Source: Phialocephala subalpina
Lineage: Eukaryota; Ascomycota; Leotiomycetes; Helotiales; Mollisiaceae
Direction of reading: 5' to 3'
Assembly: GCA_900073065.1 (NCBI GenBank)
Contig: FJOG01000044.1
Location: 301,617-365,616 of the forward strand
DNA: 64,000 nucleotides
This document shows positions 55,569-64,000 of this stretch, piece by piece. A program made the translations under genes and the position numbers. The notes beneath the pieces are model-generated. The model searched no databases, was not told the origin of the DNA, and saw only the letters and a list, made by a program, of their open reading frames with translations. Every line of letters starts with the position of its first letter. Within the stretch, counting starts at the first letter, position 1.

Positions 55569-57494
55569 ATGAAGGTCTTCAACCTGGTCGCGAGGTCTGC
55601 TTCCATCCTCGCGATATCTCTTCCATCCGTTCTCGCCAGTCCCGTCATAGCAAGAGATACACTAGAATATGAATACGTTATCGTCGGAAGTGGGGCAGGA
55701 GGAGGACCGCTTGCCTGTCGACTGGCTATGGCTGGCCATAAGACACTTCTGATCGAGGCTGGTAACGATCAGAATGGAAATGTCAACATATCGGTACCTG
55801 GATACCAAGCCGTCGTCACAAATGATCCCAAATTACGATGGGACATGTTCGTCAATCATTACCAAGACCAAAGTCGGGCGATGAGGGATCCGAAATTTTC
55901 ATATGAGGTCGCACCATACCAGTACCACGTAGGACCAAACCCTCCATCCGGTGCAAAGCCACTCGGAATTTTATATCCTCGCGCTGGCACTCTCGGTGGC
56001 TGCGTTACGCACAATGCCCTCATCCTGATCACGCCGCACGCAAGCGACTGGGATGGCATTGCTTCGATCACAGGTGATAATTCATGGGCAGCCACAAACA
56101 TGAATCAATATCTTGACAAGGTCTATGAGTGGCTCCCGGTCGAGCCTACTGACCCAACCATCCTCCTTACCGATTTGAAGCTCACGCAGCATCTTGCTTC
56201 TGGAGCAGCAGTTATGGGTGTTGGACCTGATCCTGTTTCTGCTGTGACAGGCTTGGCAAATACTCTGTTGAACGACCCAAACAGCAGACTTAACCCAGCT
56301 CGAGACTCCAGTGAAGGCTTCTTCCAGATTCCTCTCATCATGAAGTCAGGCACTCGTACCGCTGTTCGAGACTTCATCGCCGACACAGTTCAGAAGGGAT
56401 ATCCACTCACAGTAAGGGAGAATTGCCATGTCACCAAGATCAACTTCGACAATTCTACTACGCCCAAAGCCACTGGTGTCAACTTTCTGGATGGCAACTC
56501 CCTCTACCGTGCAAGTCCACTCAGCGGCGGGGATGGCACAGCAGGATCAGCCACAGCAACGAAGGAGGTCATAATCTCAGGAGGCGCATTCAACACTGTT
56601 CAGCTGTTAAAGCTGAGTGGTATAGGACCAGAGGCCGAGCTTAACAGCTTCAACATTCCTGTCATCAGCAATCTTCCAGGTGTCGGACTAAACATGCAAG
56701 ATCGCTACGAGATTCCCGTCAATGTCAAACACGGTGCTGACTTCTCCGTCTTAAATGGCTGTACTTTCGATAACAAGCCTCAAGACGCCTGCTTAACGAA
56801 ATGGCAAAACAACCCCTATATCCTGGCAGCTCGAGGTGCCTACGCAACGAATGGCTTAGCAGGTGCCATGGTCCAGCGCTCGAACTACGCATCCACTACT
56901 GACATCGATCTTTTCATCTTCGGCGGCCCAGTGGACTTCACAGGCTACTTCCCAGACTGGAACGATGCTGCAGTAGCAGACCACAAACACTTCTCGTGGT
57001 ACACACTCAAAGCGCATACCCGAAATCGAGCTGGAACTGTCCAACTTCGCTCGACCGATCCCCTTGACACACCCATCATCAACTTCAACTATTTCGACAC
57101 CGGAACCACCGCCGGTGGCGCAGACCAACTCGATCTAGATGCCATGATCCAAGCTGTTAATCAATCTCGCGAAGCTTTAAGACGTTATGCAGACTACGAC
57201 ATTCTTGGGGGCGATGCATTTGTCGAGGAAGAGCCAGGGCCATCAGTGCAGTCGGATGAGGATATTGGACAGTATATCAAGGATCGAGCTTGGGGGCATC
57301 ATGCTTCGTGCACTGCGGCGATTGGGGCTGGTGATGATCCGAATGCGGTGCTGGATTCGCAATTCAGAGTGAGAGGCGTGCAGAATTTGAGGGTCGTGGA
57401 TGCGAGTGTTTTCCCGAGAATTCCTGGGGTCTTCATCCAGGCTCCTATCTTCATGGTCAGTGAGAAAGCTGCAGATGTCATTTTGAATGGTTAG
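55569..57494 (+). CDS. secreted GMC oxidoreductase (AA3-like)
   Basis: Single exon, 641 residues. A signal peptide (MKVFNLVARSASILAISLPS, cut near VLASP) is followed by a possible dibasic-like ARD site. FAD-binding motif VIVGSGAGGGPLACRLA is at about residues 37-53 and the second GMC signature region is at LYPRAGTLGGCVTHNALI. The C-terminal block has the active-site His pair WGHHASCTAAIG and the terminal FAD motif VVDASVFPRIPGVF. Family length and order are complete. Members oxidise alcohols, sugars or aryl alcohols, often reducing O2 to H2O2; substrate and electron acceptor cannot be read here. The divergent heme-thiolate peroxygenase would use that H2O2. Confidence 0.9.
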   Translation: MKVFNLVARSASILAISLPSVLASPVIARDTLEYEYVIVGSGAGGGPLACRLAMAGHKTLLIEAGNDQNGNVNISVPGYQAVVTNDPKLRWDMFVNHYQDQSRAMRDPKFSYEVAPYQYHVGPNPPSGAKPLGILYPRAGTLGGCVTHNALILITPHASDWDGIASITGDNSWAATNMNQYLDKVYEWLPVEPTDPTILLTDLKLTQHLASGAAVMGVGPDPVSAVTGLANTLLNDPNSRLNPARDSSEGFFQIPLIMKSGTRTAVRDFIADTVQKGYPLTVRENCHVTKINFDNSTTPKATGVNFLDGNSLYRASPLSGGDGTAGSATATKEVIISGGAFNTVQLLKLSGIGPEAELNSFNIPVISNLPGVGLNMQDRYEIPVNVKHGADFSVLNGCTFDNKPQDACLTKWQNNPYILAARGAYATNGLAGAMVQRSNYASTTDIDLFIFGGPVDFTGYFPDWNDAAVADHKHFSWYTLKAHTRNRAGTVQLRSTDPLDTPIINFNYFDTGTTAGGADQLDLDAMIQAVNQSREALRRYADYDILGGDAFVEEEPGPSVQSDEDIGQYIKDRAWGHHASCTAAIGAGDDPNAVLDSQFRVRGVQNLRVVDASVFPRIPGVFIQAPIFMVSEKAADVILNG

Positions 57495-58490
57495 AAAAGG
57501 ACATGAAGTTTAGAATATATTTTGAGATTTCTGGAAGTCTCGACCATCGCCAAAGATCGAACCACCACCCAAACACAAACTTTGAGAAGTTGCTCTATCA
57601 CGTCGCCCCCCCCCCCCCCTCCTCCACGTCTCGCTAAGGATGCACATGCACAGTAAGCTGTTCTGTCCTGTCAGCAAAAGGAAATTCTCCGTTACAAGAA
57701 TAACCTTGAACTTCAATCTTGCACCCCCATCGAAGGAGATAAGGTTAATAGTTGGATATTTTACCGTGCTTGCAGCAGACGTGTATGCATATGGCGAGCG
57801 CTTCGAGAAGTCTTCGCCATGATGGTGCTTAATGAACGCACGACTGCCACTTTCTCGCCCCACGGAGAAAATTCCCCAATCAGCGATATTGTTGTCCCTT
57901 CAGAATTTCTCGATCGAGACATAGGACTGCAGTTTCCATGCAAGTTACGGAATAATCATTGGCCGTTGTGGTACCGGAAATAGAGTAACTCTCAATTGAG
58001 GGCATAGGTGGAGATTTATTCAGCGATATGCTGTCAGCGTGCTTCTGCTTTAGAAGATGCTTTTCTTGGGGGCCGGTTGTTGACCATTCCTAAGGAACTC
58101 CACAGGTGGTTGATTGGATCGGCAAGACGCCAGAGGACCATTCAGTTGGGCTCGCTCATCCCATCGTCAAGCCTCTTCCCCTTTTCCCTTCGAAGAGGCT
58201 CTCGACCTCACAGAAACGAAGAGGGTGGCTGGTTGCTAAAAATTGAGCGTGGAGTATCAATAGTTTCAATAGTTGCTATATTTTTTTTCTTTCTCGTGAT
58301 ACTATATCTGGAATTCAAAGACTTGCGCTCTCCGGATGATTTGGGGGTTCCTTCTATCAATAGCTCACGTCTAGCTTTTAGCTTAGGGTACCAAAAGAAT
58401 TATATATTGGCCGCTTCCTATTACGAACACCTTCTTCTACTCAGTAGTCTGCCACCTTCAACAGATTATCGCTTTCATCTATACTTCAAC
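57495..58490. other. no gene recognised
   Basis: About 1 kb between the GMC gene and the membrane-protein gene. It contains a 14-base C run (57606-57619). The frame that is open upstream of 58491 is probably untranslated leader. Confidence 0.4.
57606..57619. repeat. poly-C tract
   Basis: Fourteen consecutive C residues followed by CTCC words, about 110 bases after the GMC stop codon. Copy number is prone to sequencing error. Confidence 0.9.
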
Positions 58491-61185
58491 ATGTCAGAAT
58501 CTCGTCCACCTTCAAGTCATTCTTGCTCAAGCAGCATCAGCGGGCGTGGCGAGTGGCAGTCACCTATTGATTGTCAGTCAGATCAAACCACAACATTGAG
58601 CAATGCTCCTCATCACGAAACGAGCAGCCTATCTTCTCTTTCACCACCGCCGACCAACCGTTGGTCATTTATTGAAGATACCGCTTCAACCACGATCGGA
58701 AGCTGTAGAGATCTCAACGATCACCACTCAGAAGACCAAGATCACGATAAGAACGTTATCACCACCGAAGCTCTTCAATCTGATGCTGCCATAGAACTGG
58801 AGGCTCTTCCAGAAGCAGTCGAGGGTATAGCGAAGATTTCGATCAGACGAGCTTTTCTTGACAATTGGAAGAAATTTGTACCACATTTGTTTTCCATTCT
58901 GGTTACGGCTGGAGTTGTCCAACTTAGCTTCCGAAATGTCTACTGGATGGACCTTAAATCTCCGAGCAAGGAGATCACGCCTGGACTTACTCAAGGCGGT
59001 GCCCTCAACTTTCTTCAGCTGGCTGCCAAGCTTCACGAGTACGTCCTCAAGTCCAGTCACACCACTTCAACGTTGCTGACAAGTACAGGCTTCTTATCCT
59101 CGCTTCGATATCCAGCATTGTCTTGCATGCCGTACAATCTCATCTTACTGGAACATCCGGCCTACCTCTTGGCATGATTGCCAATTCCTTCGAGCTCACT
59201 TCCGGTCAATTCCTGCGACGAAAAGCATTTTGGACCCTGCCATGGTCAAAAGATCCAAATACCGGAAAGCGATCCCTCTATATACGCTTCTGGCTTCTGT
59301 CACTCTTTGCCGCACTGCTCGTCGTACTTTCTGGTCCTTCTTCAGCTATTGCCGTCATTCCTACACTCAACTATTTTGACATGGCCAAACCTTTCAACGC
59401 CCCGGTGCTACCTTACTTCGTGTTCAATCAAAGCACAGAACTATGGCCTACAGTTTTGACAGGCGAAAGTCTTAATTCTCCCACGAGTGGGAGAAATTGC
59501 ACAGACCCGCTTCAGTCTGAAGCATGTCCCTCCTCTGGATACAATGAGAACCTTAGATGGGGAGGGTACCTTGAACTGCAGTCTACTGATCACGGCTCCA
59601 ATATTACATATACAGACAATGCTGCAAGCATGCTGCGCGTGGTCACAACTCGTAGCTGCAATCGAACCGCAATCGACGGCCGTGCATCTGCTGTCGGCTT
59701 GCCAGCATTTGTCAGCAATGCCTTCACCGATTACTGGAAGTTCGCGCAGGACAACTTCCAAGGAGTAGCATTAGAGGCTTCCCAGCCTCGTATGAAACTT
59801 GATACCAACGTCTTCGCACCCAAAGTCGAAGTATTGTGCAATGGATATCTCAACGCCGATAGTCCTAATGTTACGGACCCCAGTAACCAAACAGCCATGT
59901 TCTTCCCCACCTGGTCAAATCTGTCTTCGTTCCCAGTTCCAGATTGGACATTCAGGTATCCGAGGCTACTGAACTCATCAAACTTCACATTGTATGAGAT
60001 CCCCAACAATGGACCAGAGACACCCTCGCTTGGCGCGGTAAGTACACTTCATTGGTTGGGAGGCTCCTTCACGCAGTCCTAATGCGAAAATGCCTATTGT
60101 TACCGTGGAAGTAAAACACTGACAATAGCTAGGTCATTACTATTCCTGTTGTCCAAGGTCGAGGTAGCTGGGACGACTTTGCAAACATATCTTGGTACCA
60201 GACCACTGAAAACCTAGCGTGTAGTGTATATGCTCAATGGGTACCCGTTGATGCCTGGTATGAGCCCAACACGGATGATGCAGTCGAATTCACTGTCTCG
60301 TCAGATTTGGGCGACACTTGTCTCGAGACTCCCACCACGGATCACACCCGAAGACCTCCAATCAATGCTACTATCAGCCAAGAATACGCGAACGGAATCA
60401 ACTTCCCTATTGAGTTCATCACCGGACCGATACCCGCCCTTTTAGGCATCATCCAGTATCTCATCTTTCCAGATCCTGAGGTATCACCGGATCTAGAACA
60501 GTTTCACTCGGCAGTTCTAAACGGATGATGCAGTCGAATTCACTGTCTCGTCAGATTTGGGCGACACTTGTCTCGAGACTCCCACCACGGATCACACCCG
60601 AAGACCTCCAATCAATGCTACTATCAGCCAAGAATACGCGAACGGAATCAACTTCCCTATTGAGTTCATCACCGGACCGATACCCGCCCTTTTAGGCATC
60701 ATCCAGTATCTCATCTTTCCAGATCCTGAGGTATCACCGGATCTAGAACAGTTTCACTCGGCAGTTCTAAACACTGGCTCAAAATCGATTTCTCGTTCTC
60801 TAGATACGGATACGGCTATAAGTGGCATGGGAGCCGAACGGCACAGTTTGGCATTTCCGTACTTTTACTCCACATTGCGGTAGCTGTATGTCACACCTTG
60901 CTGGTTCTCGTCGAGATTTTTGGAGGACGAAGAGCAGTGCACCGAGCATGGGAGACAATACCGGAAATGTTTGTTTTGGCAATGAACTCTAGCCCTAGCG
61001 AGAGACTGAGAAGAGCGTATGCCAAGGATGGAACTATCAAATCTTGGCGAGAGGTAGTGGCTGTGAGGGAGTCTGATAGGAGTGTGTTGGAAGTGGTCGT
61101 CGGAAGAGAAGATGTTGAGCATTCAGCACCTGCGAGGAGAGGAACAGGATTCAGCACCATCTTTCAGGCGTCGAGTAAGAAATAG
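58491..61185 (+). CDS. polytopic membrane protein, disrupted by tandem duplication
   Basis: Exons 58491-59038, 59089-60037 and from 60133 on. A polar Ser-rich N-terminus (MSESRPPSSHSCSSSISGRG) leads to membrane segments (VPHLFSILVTAGVVQLSF, LLILASISSIVLHAV, FWLLSLFAALLVVLSGPSS). A large ectodomain follows with many N-glycosylation sites and cysteine pairs, a layout shared with the gene at 19519. In exon 3 an exact 250-bp tandem duplication starts at 60271; since 250 is not a multiple of three, the frame meets TGA at 60526. Beyond the second copy another frame carries the missing end (RYGYGYKWHGSRTAQFGISV, LLLHIAVAVCHTLLVLVEIF and a basic tail to 61185), so even removing one copy leaves a frame offset or an unseen intron. 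Function unknown. Probably inactive as assembled. Confidence 0.65.
60271..60770. repeat. exact 250-bp tandem duplication
   Basis: Copy 1 spans 60271-60520 and copy 2 spans 60521-60770. I find no mismatch between them by eye. The bases AC occur at both the left start and right after copy 2, a two-base microhomology. The copies are identical, so the event is recent or an assembly artefact. Confidence 0.95.
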
Positions 61186-61289
61186 AGGCAAGCCAACGTG
61201 AATACAACACTCAGTAATTAGAATCTGCACAACACCAACAGTTGTTACCTCAGTAGGAAAACAAACTTCATATCACGGCTTTGAATGAT

Positions 61290-61565
61290 TCAAGGAAAGT
61301 CACTCTCGAACCCCGAACCTCGAGATTGCGGCAGCAAGCGCTCGCAACTGCATTGGCTCAGACAACCAGATGTTGGCAAGCTCTCAACAACAGCATCACC
61401 TTGGGACTGACGGTGTGGGAATGGGTAATTGATAACTACATTGGTGCCACGGCGGGAAAATTCGCGGGCAATCTCAGCACCAATGCCTGAGCAGGAGCCG
61501 CCGACGACTGCAATCTTGCCTGCTACAGACTGTGGGATGTGTGTTGTGGTATCACTTTTGGACAT
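61290..61565 (-). pseudogene. truncated short-chain dehydrogenase
   Basis: From the ATG at 61565 the strand encodes MSKSDTTTHIPQSVAGKIAV, then VGGSCSGIGAEIAREFSRRG and NVVINYP, the nucleotide-binding start of an SDR (Rossmann GxxxGIG motif as GGSCSGIG). After VVESLPTSG family resemblance stops, and the frame ends at 61290. The catalytic Tyr-x3-Lys region is absent and the convergent membrane-protein gene lies directly beyond. It is therefore a 5' fragment of about 70 recognisable residues. Confidence 0.6.
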
Positions 61566-64000
61566 GTTGACCTGGGGTAATTCTGAGAGAAAGTCGATTG
61601 TTCTTACTAAATTAGTAGAAGATCCAATGAACGGGAAATTTTTGGGACAGCTGAGGTGCATATTAGAAACAGGGGAGTGGACCTGCAAGTCACTGGAGTA
61701 GATATATCAGATGGGTCTCAACCACCAAGAGAAGGTAATACTGCAAACAGGAACGGTACTTTCCTCAAAGCCAAAATCTCAGTCCAAGTATTCGAAGCTT
61801 TCGAGAACAATGACTTCGCCCTACTCTTTCATTTCCACATCGCCGTTGCTCATCGCCGTTGTGGTAATACGCTGCGCATATGGGTGAAAAAAAAGGTTAC
61901 AGAATGCGCTAGCATTTCTTCGCGGAGGGGGGCAAGGAATTCGCATGTCTTGCAGCGAAGAAAGTCGTTATCTCCCATCGACACCATGCTGAATGAAGCT
62001 GTTGCGTATCGCAAGCCACGTGCAATAGCATGTGATGTTGTGTGGTTGTATCCGTAAGAGTCCTTCGGTAAGGCTGCCAGGGGTCAACTTGTTTGACAGC
62101 GCTTACGGTGATGTATGACTGCTGAATGTAGTGGAGTTCGTTCAAATGCCGGGAGGGTTGAAATGTTTCGTTGGTTCGTGTTGATGTTTTGGGAGGAAAT
62201 ATTTAGATCAAGATCGTTCAGGATGGTGTTCTTATACTACGAAGTGACCCCAGGTGCTCTTGCCGTGCTCTTGCCGTGCTCTTGCCTGCAGTTGACGCGC
62301 AGGAACAACCGAGTCCCCACCGGAGGGATGATGATGCTTGACGGCTGCGCGGGACTAGGGGAACACGGAAGGAAAAAAGGCAAATCGAAATAAGTACACT
62401 GACGTATAAGTTTAGAAATAAGTACAAGTATAATTCGATTTTTCATTACTTATTTATATAGGAGCATAGGCTGGTCGGTGCAAAGTCCAAGCCAGCTTCA
62501 GTGTAATAAGGAGTAGACGAGTAACATTTTTAGACGGGCAGAAAAAGCACTGATTAGGGCGATTTGGGAAGCAAAAACGAAATGGGGCACTGGAGATCAT
62601 CGCAAGCAAAGTCGGCACCAGCCACAGCGGTAACGGTTGCACAGAGATTTGCCGTGGCTGCCAGGCCGTGGTATTTTGGTACTCGCTCGCTGTGTTTTGT
62701 TCACCACCGGTAAGAGTAAGAGCTCGTGCTGGAAAGAAAGATCTTACGCGCGCTGCATGTGGTGGTCGCCCTGGATGCCCCTACCGGGAGAACGACATAT
62801 CGACCGGACTCACGATGAACAGCAACAGCCTTTTCAATTTGGCCCACCCTGTCCATCCCTGATTCTGATCCTCACCAAGAAGCCGCTTCTTCTCACAAAC
62901 GCACAGCACACACGACAAGACGCTGCGTAACGATTTCCGAGCTCAGCATCTTCAAGCGCGCCCGTTGCAAAATTGCCTTTTCCTGCGTTTGGTTTCTGCG
63001 CGAGTGTGCATTTGGGTTTTGCGAGGATGCAGTGGAACCGTGGATGGAAAATGTTGAAACGCTGTTCTGTGGCTTCCAGGATCTCTGATTATCCAACCAA
63101 CCCCTCCCTCGATGCCTGCACCTCTTATCTCACTTCCCATCCATGGAACCTGATTATGGAAGTTATGGAATGAGATGATCTGATGATCTGCAGCTTTGCA
63201 TGGGGAGTGCATAGGAACAGGTATGCTGCACTTCTTCGTTTCACAAGAGGTACAGACAGATGGCTATCCTCTGATACGCCCTCAGCGTTCGTCGTCGGCT
63301 CCGCAATCCTCACCGGCGCATCGTATCCTCCCAGCGGAGGCCGGGTTGGAATCTGCTTATATAGCTTCATTTCTGCGAATTAACGTACTCCTACTTCTTG
63401 TAGTCGTGCTAACATCTGGACAAGCGATGCTCATGATATGTGCGTTGAAATCGATCAGTGCATTTGCCATTCCTTATGTCGTGTAACCCCAGTTGTTCCA
63501 AGCATCTCACTGTTTGACTGACAGCTGTACGATCTCCCATCCCTTCAGGCTTCGGGGCAGCAGCCCGACTAGGCGGTAAAAGGTGCTCCTTGCGAGGCCC
63601 TTCCCTTAAGGTTTTTGAGTTTGCAAGCAGAAACGCGGGTAGTGGAGCAGAGGGAAAAGCAGGGGGCTGGGCAAAGGAGATTGTTCCCGTACCCTGGTCG
63701 CTGCCACGTTCTGTCAAAATGGCATATTCCTTCCCACAGAGCTCCCCTCGTCTCCGAGCTCAATTTCTGCCCGTCATCCGAATTCTCCAGCATGTAATAC
63801 CTTCCTTGGCAATCGATTAAAATGGCGACAGGCCACAAGGCATCAACACAGGTACACCCAAGTCTATGAACGCCGCTTTATCTTGCTTCAGCAATTGACT
63901 TTGAAGTGCAATTGCAACGCAACTAATTTACAATTTTTTTATAATTTTAAAAACTATAATCGCGATTATACATCAATTATTAGTCTATAAAACAATTGAG
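61566..64000. other. no gene recognised
   Basis: 2.4 kb with frames of 60-130 codons on both strands, none showing family features or splice structure. It includes a triple 11-mer repeat at about 62255-62287 (GTGCTCTTGCC) and ends in an A+T-rich stretch from 63910, possibly the edge of another AT-rich island. Confidence 0.35.
62255..62287. repeat. three tandem 11-mers
   Basis: GTGCTCTTGCC repeated three times without spacer. A small satellite in non-coding DNA. Confidence 0.75.

Overview
The window is nuclear DNA from a filamentous ascomycete (Pezizomycotina). A member of the Leotiomycetes/Helotiales is the best guess. Supporting signs are short introns of about 46-60 nt with GT...AG borders and CTAAC/CTGAC-type branch sites, 2EXR, F-box-like, HET, Zn2Cys6 and Helo-like/ULD genes, and two islands of nearly pure A+T sequence that look like repeats destroyed by repeat-induced point mutation (RIP). 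Exon joins were worked out by hand from splice sites and reading frame; where a join is uncertain the entry says so.

Left part (1-25.9 kb), accessory in character: a 2EXR protein, an alpha/beta hydrolase, two F-box-like genes (one frameshifted), a small unknown protein, an SNG1/DUF3533 membrane protein, an FAD monooxygenase with one in-frame stop, and a SAM methyltransferase with a frameshift. Next come AT-rich island 1 with a 587-base assembly gap, two polytopic membrane protein genes, AT-rich island 2, and relics of a HET-ankyrin gene and of a membrane-protein gene. The monooxygenase, methyltransferase and SNG1-like gene could be the remains of a small metabolite locus.

Central part (26.8-48.2 kb), mostly conserved housekeeping genes: an alpha/beta hydrolase, an M16C metalloprotease, a tiny membrane protein, a six-exon ZW10/Dsl1-type tethering protein, a small membrane protein with an acidic tail, a Zn2Cys6 regulator, and RAD16 and RAD7 arranged head to head. 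RAD7 and RAD16 form the complex that starts global-genome nucleotide excision repair on non-transcribed DNA, so the shared 0.68-kb upstream region may co-regulate both subunits.

Right part (48.5-64 kb): a Helo-like/ubiquitin-like regulatory protein beside a HET relic, then a secreted heme-thiolate peroxygenase (UPO type) divergent from a secreted GMC oxidoreductase. The latter pair could be a self-contained extracellular oxidation module: an oxidase that makes H2O2 and a peroxygenase that uses it. A polytopic membrane protein gene follows, broken by an exact 250-bp tandem duplication, then a truncated short-chain dehydrogenase and 2.4 kb without recognisable genes.
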